From an uncultured Eubacteriales bacterium (GTDB taxonomy: Bacteria; Bacillota; Clostridia; Oscillospirales; Oscillospiraceae): 64,000 nucleotides of DNA. Of this stretch, positions 49,350 to 56,347 are shown piece after piece (within the stretch, counting starts at the first letter, position 1; every line of letters starts with the position of its first letter). The DNA lies in assembly GCA_900545585.1 (NCBI GenBank), contig UQZR01000003.1:1-64000 (forward strand). Direction: 5' to 3'. The notes under the pieces were generated by a model. It was not told the DNA's origin and searched no databases. It saw only the letters and a list, made by a program, of their open reading frames with translations. The position numbers were made by a program, and so were the translations under genes.

Positions 49350-49928
49350 TCACAGGACGCCGAAGTGCTCCAGCAGGATCTTCAGGCCGATGAGGATCAG
49401 GATGGCGCCGCCTACAAATTCCGCGCGGTTCTTGTACCGCGCACCGAACAGGTTGCCCACGAACACACCGGCCACGGAGATGGCAAACGTGGTACAGCCG
49501 ATGAGGGCGGCCGCGGCGTAGATGGGGACGGTCAGCTCCACCATGGAGAAGCTGACGCCCACAGCCAGCGCGTCGATGCTGGTGGCGATGGCCAGCATCA
49601 GAAGCTCCCTGTGCCGCAGCTCCGCCGGCTCCGGTTTCTCCTCTTCTTCCTCCTTTGTGGACAGGCTCTCGCGGATCATGCTGCCGCCGATCCAGGCCAG
49701 CAGTACAAAGGCGATCCACGGGGCCATCTTCGTCACATGGCGGGCAAACTGGGACCCCAGCAGCCATCCGGTCAGGGGCATGACGGCCTGAAACACGCCG
49801 AAATACAGGCCAATGAGCAGGGTCCGCTTCCGGTTCACCCTGGGCATGGCCAGCCCCTTACAGATGGCCACGGCGAAGGCGTCCATGCTCAGGCCCACGC
49901 CCACCAAAAAAATCTCCAGCAATGTCAT
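49350..49928 (-). CDS. mntP: Manganese efflux pump MntP
   Basis: 192 residues with six membrane segments. The paired metal-site motifs are GVGLSMDAFAVAICKGLAM (about residues 10-28) and ATSIDALAVGVSFSMVEL (about 113-130), with their conserved Asp residues. A short cytoplasmic acidic loop (TKEEEEEKPEPAE) lies between helices. Exports excess manganese. Starts 17 bases after the sfsA stop on the same strand, so it is co-transcribed with it; no yybP-type riboswitch is seen directly ahead. Confidence 0.93.
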   Translation of the reverse strand: MTLLEIFLVGVGLSMDAFAVAICKGLAMPRVNRKRTLLIGLYFGVFQAVMPLTGWLLGSQFARHVTKMAPWIAFVLLAWIGGSMIRESLSTKEEEEEKPEPAELRHRELLMLAIATSIDALAVGVSFSMVELTVPIYAAAALIGCTTFAISVAGVFVGNLFGARYKNRAEFVGGAILILIGLKILLEHFGVL

Positions 49929-49945
49929 CGTATCGTCCCTCTCCT

Positions 49946-50623
49946 CTATAAGATCACCGGTACCGGCCGGTCTATCACAATGCTGTCCGGCGCGACGCGG
50001 CAGGTATACGCCGCCGCCTGCACCCCCGCGGCTACCGCCTGACGCAGGGCCTCGCCGAAGGCGGGGTGGGTCGCATCGTTGGGCGCGAAGTCTGTGACCT
50101 CCGCCATCTGTATCACAAAAAACACCGTGGCCCGATGGCCCAGCGCCACGGCGCTCGCCAGCTCCCGGAGGTGGCGGACGCCCCGCTCCGTGGGGGCATC
50201 GGGAAACAGGGCGTGGCCGCCGTCCTCCAGCGTCACGCCCTTCACCTCCACCAGGTGCAGACCCTGTGGCCCCTGCAGGCAGAAGTCCAGCCGCGACCGG
50301 CCAAAGGTGAACTCCGGCTTCACCAGCCGGGCCGCAGGGTCAAAGATATGCGCCCACTCGGCGAATACGCGGTTGGGCGCCTGGGCATCCATGTTGATGA
50401 GCTTATCGCCCTTTTCCACGGCGATGAGATCGTAGGCCGTGCGGCGGTCAGGGTTGGCCGCCCGCTCCAGATACACTGCGGCGTCCGGCGTCAGCAGCTC
50501 CCGACAGCGTCCCGTGTTCTTCACATGGCAGACCACCGTCTCCCCGCCGGGCAGCGCCACATGGGCGATGAATCGGTTGGGGCGGGTCAGGAAGCGGCCC
50601 CGTATCACCTGTCCGTACTGCAT
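49946..50623 (-). CDS. sfsA: DNA/sugar-fermentation stimulation protein SfsA
   Basis: 225 residues, the whole of the SfsA family: RGRFLTRPNRFIAHVAL at the start, CHVKNTGRCRELLTPDA, then a nuclease-like core with FGRSRLDFCLQG, LVEVKGVTLEDGGHALFPDAPTERGVRHLREL and FVIQM. The core resembles restriction-endonuclease folds; exact biochemical function is unknown, though it was first linked to maltose metabolism in E. coli. First gene of the sfsA-mntP pair. Confidence 0.94.
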   Translation of the reverse strand: MQYGQVIRGRFLTRPNRFIAHVALPGGETVVCHVKNTGRCRELLTPDAAVYLERAANPDRRTAYDLIAVEKGDKLINMDAQAPNRVFAEWAHIFDPAARLVKPEFTFGRSRLDFCLQGPQGLHLVEVKGVTLEDGGHALFPDAPTERGVRHLRELASAVALGHRATVFFVIQMAEVTDFAPNDATHPAFGEALRQAVAAGVQAAAYTCRVAPDSIVIDRPVPVIL

Positions 50624-50755
50624 GCTCTCCCGCCTCCTCTGATGATATAGGCTTGTATCGTATCACAACCGGCGGTATTTGGAAAGCGATATATCCGCAT
50701 TTCTGCCTATTCTCCCGAAAAATACGAAAATTTTCAGAGACCGCGCAAAAAACTC

Positions 50756-50784
50756 TTGCAAATCGGAAAACAATCTATTATAAT
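50756..50784 (+). promoter_or_regulatory. Promoter of the tRNA-Lys/tRNA-Glu operon
   Basis: TTGCAA (50756-50761) and TATAAT (50779-50784) with a 17-base spacer; the tRNA starts about 13 bases after the expected start point. Confidence 0.8.
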
Positions 50785-50803
50785 AGCCGTGTCAATCAGA
50801 CAT

Positions 50804-50879
50804 GCACCTTTAGCTCAGTTGGTAGAGCACCTGACTCTTAATCAGGGTGTCCAGGGTTCGAGTCCCTGAAGGTGTACCA
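50804..50879 (+). tRNA. tRNA-Lys (anticodon CTT), CCA encoded
   Basis: Acceptor GCACCTT/AAGGTGT; D-stem GCTC/GAGC; anticodon stem CTGA/TCAG with loop CTCTTAA (anticodon CTT); T-loop GGTTCGAGTCC; CCA encoded. Confidence 0.93.
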
Positions 50880-50919
50880 GCAGAAGATCACCGACCCCAT
50901 CGCCGGTGATTTTCTATAT

Positions 50920-50994
50920 GGCCCGTTGGTCAAGTGGTTAAGACAGAGGCCTCTCACGCCTTTAACATCGGTTCGAATCCGGTACGGGTCACCA
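50920..50994 (+). tRNA. tRNA-Glu (anticodon CTC), CCA encoded
   Basis: Acceptor GGCCCGT/ACGGGTC; D-arm GGTCAAGTGGTTAAGACA; anticodon loop CTCTCAC with stem GAGGC/GCCTT; T-arm CGGTTCGAATCCGG; CCA encoded and paired into the trailing hairpin. The CTC isotype pairs with GAG. Confidence 0.92.
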
Positions 50995-51141
50995 CAAAAT
51001 AAAAGGACACACGTTGTGTGCCCTTTTATTTTGTGGTGACAGTTCTTTTGCGGCGCAAAAGAACTGCGCCTGCGGGCGGGTGACTGCACGCGCAGGGGAA
51101 ACCCGATGACGGTTTCCCCTGCACACGTCCCTTTCCCTGCG
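50995..51141 (+). repeat. tRNA-trailing three-hairpin element, copy B (after tRNA-Glu)
   Basis: H1 (50989-51039): TCACCACAAAATAAAAGG, a short CACAC/GTGTG stem, CCTTTTATTTTGTGGTGA, using the tRNA 3' TCACCA. H2 (51040-51066): CAGTTCTTTTGC, GGC, GCAAAAGAACTG. Core CGCCTGCGGGCGGGTGACTG (51067-51086), identical to copy A. H3 (51092-51122): GCAGGGGAAACC and GGTTTCCCCTGC. The MATE gene begins 90 bases later. Shared features with copy A end at 51141. Confidence 0.8.
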
Positions 51142-51231
51142 TCCTCTTGCCGCTTCCCGCGGTCCCACATACGCCACAGCGTACATCCGCCTGTCGGAAA
51201 GGCAGGCCATTACTGCATACAGGAGAATTTT

Positions 51232-52569
51232 ATGGCCAAAAATATTCGCTTATCCGACCACTTTACCTATGGCAAGCTGCTGTGCTTCACGCTGCCGTCC
51301 ATGGTGATGATGGTGTTCACGTCCATCTACGGCGTGGTGGACGGGCTGTTCGTATCCAACTTCGTGGGCAAAACGGCCTTCGCTTCGGTGAATCTGGTGA
51401 TGCCGTTTGTCATGATCCTGGGCGGCATGGGCTTCATGATCGGCACCGGCGGCACGGCGCTGGTATCCAAAATTCTGGGCGAGGGCGATCCGGACAACGC
51501 CAACCGGACGTTCTCCATGACGGTGCTGTTCACGTTGGCGCTGGGCGTGGTGCTGTCCGGCATCGGCATCGCATTCATGGGCCCTGTGGCCCGCTTCCTG
51601 GGCGCTACGGACGCCATGATGGCGGACTGCGTGCTGTACGGCCGCATCGTCACCGGCTTCACGTTCGCCTTTATGCTGCAAAACGTGTTCCAGAGCTTTT
51701 TCATTGCGGCGGAGAAGCCCAAGCTGGGTCTGAAGGTCACTGTGGCTGCGGGTGTCACCAACATGGTGCTGGACGCCCTGTTCATCGCGGTGTTCAAATG
51801 GGGCGTGGCCGGTGCAGCGCTGGCCACCGGTCTGAGCCAGTGCGTGGGCGGTGTGCTGCCGCTGGTGTACTTTCTGCAGCCCAACACCAGCCTGCTGCGC
51901 CTATCCCCCACCCGCCTGCGTATCCGCCCTATTCTGGCCGCCTGCGGCAACGGCTCGTCGGAGCTGATGAGCAGCATCTCCTCATCGCTGGTAAGCATGC
52001 TTTACAACTTTCAGCTGATGCGGCTGGCCGGTGAGGACGGCGTGTCCACCTACGGTGTGCTGATGTACGTGCAATTCATCTTCATCTCTCTCTTCGTGGG
52101 CTACTCCATCGGCTGCGCGCCTGTGGTAGGCTATCACTACGGCGCGCAGAACCACGGGGAGCTGAAAAATCTGCTGGGAAAGAGCGTGCTGCTGATGGGC
52201 GGCGGCGGTGTGGTGCTGACGGCGCTGGCGATGGCGCTGGCCCAGCCCATGGCCCACCTGTTCGTGGGCTACGATGCCGGTCTGTTCGCCCTGACGGTCC
52301 ACGCCTTCCGGCTGTTCGCGTGGTCGTTCCTGCTGGCGGGCTTCAACATCTTCACTTCCGGCTTCTTCACGGCACTGAACAACGGCGCCGTCTCCGCCGC
52401 CATCTCGTTCCTGCGGACGCTGGTGTTCCAGTCCGCATCGGTGCTGATCCTGCCCGTTTTCTTCGGCGTGGACGGCATCTGGTGGGCCATCACCGTGGCG
52501 GAGGTATTCGCGTTCCTCATCTCCGGCATGTTCCTGCTGCTGAAGCGGAACAAATATCACTATATGTAA
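51232..52569 (+). CDS. MATE-family efflux transporter
   Basis: 445 residues with twelve membrane segments in two halves. It opens MAKNIRLSDHFTYGKLLCFTLPSMVMMVFTSIYGVVDGLFVSNFVG and uses the ATG at 51232 after AGGAGAATTT. Family motifs: VGKTAFASVNLVMPFVMILGGMGFMIGTGGTALVSKILGEGDPDNA and the second-half equivalent GCAPVVGYHYGAQNHGELKNLL. Exports cationic drugs or metabolites driven by sodium or proton gradient. It directly follows the tRNA-trailing element; the small Rrf2 gene lies downstream with 58 bases between. Confidence 0.92.
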   Translation: MAKNIRLSDHFTYGKLLCFTLPSMVMMVFTSIYGVVDGLFVSNFVGKTAFASVNLVMPFVMILGGMGFMIGTGGTALVSKILGEGDPDNANRTFSMTVLFTLALGVVLSGIGIAFMGPVARFLGATDAMMADCVLYGRIVTGFTFAFMLQNVFQSFFIAAEKPKLGLKVTVAAGVTNMVLDALFIAVFKWGVAGAALATGLSQCVGGVLPLVYFLQPNTSLLRLSPTRLRIRPILAACGNGSSELMSSISSSLVSMLYNFQLMRLAGEDGVSTYGVLMYVQFIFISLFVGYSIGCAPVVGYHYGAQNHGELKNLLGKSVLLMGGGGVVLTALAMALAQPMAHLFVGYDAGLFALTVHAFRLFAWSFLLAGFNIFTSGFFTALNNGAVSAAISFLRTLVFQSASVLILPVFFGVDGIWWAITVAEVFAFLISGMFLLLKRNKYHYM

Positions 52570-52627
52570 GACTTGCGTTTTCTTCAACATACTGATATAC
52601 TATGTAATTAAGAAAGGGGGGACCCAA

Positions 52628-53050
52628 ATGCTGGTTTCCACCAAGGGGCGGTACGCCCTGCGTGTCATGCTGGAGCTGGCCCAACGGCCCGCGGACAGCT
52701 ATACGCCGCTGCCGGTGATCGCGGAAAGGCAGTCGGTGTCGGAGAAATATCTGGAGAGCATCGTGGTTCTGCTGTCCCGGGCAGGACTGGTGGAGGGCGT
52801 CCGCGGCAAGGGCGGCGGCTATCGTCTGACCCGCAGCATCGACCAGTACTCCGTGGGCGAGATCCTGCGGCTGACGGAGGGATCGCTGGCTCCCGTCACG
52901 TGTCTGGAGGGGGCGGAAAACACCTGCCCCCGTGCCGGTCAGTGCCACACCCTGCCCATGTGGGAGAAGCTGGACAGCCTCATCAACGGCTATCTGAACA
53001 GCGTATCACTGGCCGACCTGCTGAAGCAGACCGACGGCAGCAGCCTGTAA
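52628..53050 (+). CDS. Rrf2/IscR-family regulator
   Basis: 140 residues. The winged helix (MLVSTKGRYALRVMLELAQRPADSYTPLPVIAERQSVSEKYLESIVVLLSRAGLVEGVRGKGGGYRLTRS) is standard. Three cysteines in VTCLEGAENTCPRAGQC fit the cluster ligands of IscR-type proteins, so it may sense Fe-S or redox state. A terminator follows closely. Same direction as the MATE gene; coupling to it is not shown. AAGAAAGGGGGGACCCAA is a strong ribosome binding site. Confidence 0.92.
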   Translation: MLVSTKGRYALRVMLELAQRPADSYTPLPVIAERQSVSEKYLESIVVLLSRAGLVEGVRGKGGGYRLTRSIDQYSVGEILRLTEGSLAPVTCLEGAENTCPRAGQCHTLPMWEKLDSLINGYLNSVSLADLLKQTDGSSL

Positions 53051-53053
53051 GCG

Positions 53054-53090
53054 AAAAAAAACAGGACCGTTTCAACGGTCCTGTTTTTTT
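53054..53090. terminator. Terminator after the Rrf2 gene
   Basis: AACAGGACCGTT, loop TCAA region, ACGGTCCTGTT with A/T runs on both sides; also ends the leftward peptidoglycan-binding gene. Confidence 0.9.
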
Positions 53091-53094
53091 GTGC

Positions 53095-54444
53095 TCAGAA
53101 CACGCCGTAGCCCTGGCCCTGGGTGATGATGTAGGACCAGAGCACAGGCCCCACGGCGCCGGTGGCGCTGTACCCCAGCGAGCGCTGGACGGCACGGACG
53201 GCGCGGGCCGTCTCCTGCCCGTACACGCCGTCCACGGCGACGGTAGGGAGGGTACTGTCCCGGGCGGCCATCTGGTTCAGCCGCGTCTGGAGCAGCGTCA
53301 CCTCCGGCCCCGTGTCCCCCAGCACCAGAAAGCGGCCCGGGTACACCTCCCGCGCAAACTCCTGATAGTCGGCGGGCAGGGTGTAGAGCGTCTGCTCATA
53401 CACGTTCTGCAGGGCGTTCCACGTATTGCGGCCCACCACGCCGTCTACCGTCAGGCCGTAGGCGCTCTGGAAAGCGTAGACCGCGTCCAGCATGGTCTCG
53501 TCGAAGGTGTCGGTGATGGGGATGGGCGGCACCTGGGGCAGGAAGTAGCCCAGAAACGCCAGATAGAACCGCACCGTCTCCACGTTCAGCCCCGTGTCGC
53601 CCAGCCGCAGCACCTCCGGATACACCCGCTGTGCCTCCGGGATGGTAAGTCCCTCGCTGGTGATCTCCGACAGGCTCTTGACGCCATTGTAGATCATCTT
53701 GATCTTGTACCACGTGGCCTTGCCCACGATGCCGTCCTCCTCCAGGTTGAAGATGCGCTGGAAGGCGCGGACGGCATCCTCCGTTCCCTGATCGAACACG
53801 TTGGAAATTTCGGTGATACGGGGAATGGCCGGATAGTTGCGGCGGATACGCTCCAGCTGCTGCTGGATGGTGCGCACGTCCTCCCCCACGGAGCCGCGGG
53901 TCAGCGGGCGGCCCGGGTACGACGGGGTGCCGTCCCCTACCGGCGCGTTGAACACGATGTTGATATTGTCGCCGAAGTAGCGCTGCAAGATCTCATAGGG
54001 CGTCAGGCCCTGCTCCGCCAGGTCCACGCTGCCCCACTGGGACAGACCCGGGCACTGAGTGCGGACACCATCACAGAACTGGGCGTACAGCGGCTCCACG
54101 TTACCCTGCCGCACGATGTAGTCGTTGAAGCTGTCGTCCACCAGCCGGTCGATGTTCTCAAAGGTGCTGCGCCCCGGGACGTAGGCCTGATCGTAGCGGG
54201 TAGAGCTGGTAATGTCGAAATCGTAGCCGCGGCCGCGGTAATACTCGGTGTAGATGCGGTTCAGCGCCACGGAGATCTGGGCCAGAATATTGGCCCGCAG
54301 AGCGCTCTCCGGCCACGTAGGGTAGATCTCGCTGCTGGCCACGTTCTTGATGTAGTCGGTAAACGGCACCGTCACGTTCTCCGCCGTCTGATCCGGCGGG
54401 CCCAGATGGACGGTGATATACTCCGGCACCACAGGAAACGGCAT
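53095..54444 (-). CDS. SpoIID-like protein with peptidoglycan-binding domains
   Basis: 449 residues without a signal peptide. Residues 1-170 resemble SpoIID/LytB transglycosylases: NVASSEIYPTWPESALRANILAQISVALNRIY (the SpoIID Glu region) and QCPGLSQWGSVDLAEQGLTPYEILQRYFGD (its S-Q-W-G motif). Three PG_binding_1 domains follow (about 185-260, 280-350 and 370-445; e.g. VGEDVRTIQQQLERI ... FDQGTEDAVRAFQRIFNLEEDGIVGKATW). Probably acts on spore or vegetative wall peptidoglycan; absence of an export signal suggests mother-cell or forespore use. The upstream gene in the same direction is the 126-residue protein. Confidence 0.85.
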   Translation of the reverse strand: MPFPVVPEYITVHLGPPDQTAENVTVPFTDYIKNVASSEIYPTWPESALRANILAQISVALNRIYTEYYRGRGYDFDITSSTRYDQAYVPGRSTFENIDRLVDDSFNDYIVRQGNVEPLYAQFCDGVRTQCPGLSQWGSVDLAEQGLTPYEILQRYFGDNINIVFNAPVGDGTPSYPGRPLTRGSVGEDVRTIQQQLERIRRNYPAIPRITEISNVFDQGTEDAVRAFQRIFNLEEDGIVGKATWYKIKMIYNGVKSLSEITSEGLTIPEAQRVYPEVLRLGDTGLNVETVRFYLAFLGYFLPQVPPIPITDTFDETMLDAVYAFQSAYGLTVDGVVGRNTWNALQNVYEQTLYTLPADYQEFAREVYPGRFLVLGDTGPEVTLLQTRLNQMAARDSTLPTVAVDGVYGQETARAVRAVQRSLGYSATGAVGPVLWSYIITQGQGYGVF

Positions 54445-54459
54445 GGCTCCTCCCTCCTC

Positions 54460-54840
54460 TCAGGCCAATTCCAGTGACACCGCCAAAATCGTCTCGATCC
54501 GTGGGAACACCGCAACCTGTCGGGCGTCCACCGTGCTGTACTGCGGGTGGCGCACCGATGCCTGATACGCGGTGCCGCTGATCCCCGCCGTCTCCGATGA
54601 CTGGGACCAGCCTGTCGGCAGGGCCGGCAGGCAGATGCCCTCCACGATGCCGGAGCTGTCCGTGACCCCCTCGTAGAACACGGTGCGCTCCGGCCCGAAA
54701 TACCGGTAGATCTCCACCTGCGCCCCCTCCACGGGGAACAGGCCCCGCCCCGTGGACACCTGCACCCGCAGGGTGCCCCGCTCCGGATGGGCAGCCAGGA
54801 ACCACTGCTCCGGCCCCTTCTGCACGCTGCTGCTCTCCAT
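54460..54840 (-). CDS. 126-residue protein with a carboxypeptidase-regulatory-like domain
   Basis: Starts MESSSVQKGPEQWFLAAHPE at ATG 54840 (GGGAGGCTTTAGAT upstream). The core LRVQVSTGRGLFPVEGAQVEIYRYFGPERTVFYEGVTDSSGIVEGICLPAL is a beta-sandwich of the CarboxypepD_reg/CNA-B type (an Ala-Gln-Val-x-I-Y pattern then a Gly-x-D-S-S-G turn). It has no signal peptide. It lies 15 bases ahead of the SpoIID/PG-binding gene, so the two probably work together on the cell wall or spore; direct function unknown. Confidence 0.7.
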   Translation of the reverse strand: MESSSVQKGPEQWFLAAHPERGTLRVQVSTGRGLFPVEGAQVEIYRYFGPERTVFYEGVTDSSGIVEGICLPALPTGWSQSSETAGISGTAYQASVRHPQYSTVDARQVAVFPRIETILAVSLELA

Positions 54841-54907
54841 ATCTAAAGCCTCCCTTTCCTTGTCGTCTCCCTTCATGCTATGCGTCAGGACGCAGGAGGG
54901 TGCAGAA

Positions 54908-54940
54908 AGAGGGAGCGGTCCCTGCGGGACCGCTCCCTCT
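54908..54940. terminator. Terminator between M29 and the 126-residue gene
   Basis: AGAGGGAGCGGTCCC, loop TGC, GGGACCGCTCCCTCT, then TTTTT; serves the aminopeptidase on the minus strand and leaves the next operon separate. Confidence 0.85.
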
Positions 54941-54953
54941 TTTTTATGTTGGC

Positions 54954-56180
54954 TCAGAACGCCCAGCTGCCGTTGCGGAAGATGGGGACGGTGCGTCCGT
55001 CCTCGCACACGGCGTCGATGCTCATGTCGGCAGAGCCGATCATAAAGTCCTCGTGTACCATGGAATCGTTGACGCCCAGGGCGCGGCACTCCTCCAGCGT
55101 CTTTTCCTCGAAGCCGCGGATGGTGTCGGCAAAGCCCATGCCCAGTGCCAGATGGCAGGCCGCGTTCTCATCGAACAGCGTGTTGTAGAACAGCAGGCCG
55201 GACTGGCTGATGGGGGAGTCGTAGGGCACCAGCGCACACTCGCCCAGATATGCGCTGCCCTCGTCCATAGTGATGAGCTTGGTCAGCAGGTCGTTGTTCT
55301 GCGCGGCGTGCCACTCCACGGCCTTGCCCTCGTGGAATCGGATCCAGAAGCCGTCGATGAGCTGGCCCTGATAGCTCAGGGGCTTGGTGGCGTAGACGAT
55401 GCCCTCCGCCTTGCCCCGCATGGGAGAGATAAAGCACTCCTCCGTGGGGATATTGGGGTTGAAAACGATGCCCTGCAGGCTCTTTTCACAGCCGCCGCAG
55501 AACTGGGCCTCGGGGATCATACCCACCTGAAAATCGGTGCCGTTGGCGCTCTTGTAGCGCAGCTCCCGGATGTGCAGGCCGTTGAGGTAGGCGCAGCGGT
55601 CGTGCATATCCTTGTTGTGGGCGTCCCAGTTGGCCACGGGGTCGCCCTCCAGAGCGCGGCTGGTGGACAGGATGGCCTCCCACAGCTTCTCCACCGCCTG
55701 AGACTTCCGCAGGTTGGGGAACAGCTTCTTGGCCCACGCCTCGCCGGGTACGGCGGCGATGCACCACTGGTACTTGTTCTCGATCTGGTCGCGGTACTTC
55801 TTGATGATGGGGTACTTGCGCTGCTGGCTCTTGGCCATCTTCTCCTGATTGATGCCGTTGAGACCGTCCGGGTCCTCGCTGAGCAGGTAGATGCGGCAGG
55901 GGATGGTGTCCACATAGTGCTGCCAGCGGGCCTCCTCGTAGTTGTCCAGCTTGGACAGGCTGGTCAGCGTGCGGTAGCGGAAGTGCAGCTTCTGGAGGGG
56001 CTGGTAGCTCCAGTCCACCACTACCTTGCTGGCCTTGCACCTGTAACACTCCTCCACCAGCATCTTCACGAACTCCGGCTGGTCCAGCTCGGCGGTGATG
56101 AACACCTCCTGACCCGGCTGGATATTGACGCCGCTGCGGGCGATCAGGCGGGCATATTCCCGCAGGATACTTTTCTTCAT
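54954..56180 (-). CDS. M29-family aminopeptidase
   Basis: 408 residues, the AmpS/PepS type. Metal-ligand candidates are in the second half (ISPMRGKAEGIVYATKPLSYQGQLIDGFWIRFHEGKAVEW; ALVPYDSPISQSGLLFYNTLFDENAACHLALGMGF; GVNDSMVHEDFMIGSADMSIDAV with the conserved H-x-D). Removes N-terminal amino acids in the cytoplasm. No signal peptide. Shares its region with a terminator on the downstream side. Length fits the family (about 410). Confidence 0.92.
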   Translation of the reverse strand: MKKSILREYARLIARSGVNIQPGQEVFITAELDQPEFVKMLVEECYRCKASKVVVDWSYQPLQKLHFRYRTLTSLSKLDNYEEARWQHYVDTIPCRIYLLSEDPDGLNGINQEKMAKSQQRKYPIIKKYRDQIENKYQWCIAAVPGEAWAKKLFPNLRKSQAVEKLWEAILSTSRALEGDPVANWDAHNKDMHDRCAYLNGLHIRELRYKSANGTDFQVGMIPEAQFCGGCEKSLQGIVFNPNIPTEECFISPMRGKAEGIVYATKPLSYQGQLIDGFWIRFHEGKAVEWHAAQNNDLLTKLITMDEGSAYLGECALVPYDSPISQSGLLFYNTLFDENAACHLALGMGFADTIRGFEEKTLEECRALGVNDSMVHEDFMIGSADMSIDAVCEDGRTVPIFRNGSWAF

Positions 56181-56302
56181 GGAAAAACTCCTTTCGTGTC
56201 TTTCAGCTGCGTACTATTCTACCACCCGATGCCCGTTTTGAAAAGACATCTTCCGAAAAAAATCCGGTATTGTCCCAAAAATCTCTCTAAAAGGGACAAA
56301 AA

Positions 56303-56328
56303 GGGACCCGCGGCGTTGCCGCGGGCCC
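56303..56328 (-). terminator. Terminator after the BlaR1-like gene
   Basis: GGGACCCGCGGC, loop GTT, GCCGCGGGCCC; on the minus strand CTTTTTG follows. Confidence 0.75.
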
Positions 56329-56347
56329 TCCCCCGTTTTTCTGTCTA

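Noticed and set aside
50838..51170. 110-codon ORF across the tRNA-Lys/tRNA-Glu region (and 43846-44397 near tRNA-Arg)
   Set aside because: Both run over tRNA genes and the tRNA-trailing element and share the phrase RVQSPARRR only because the element core is repeated; they are not proteins.
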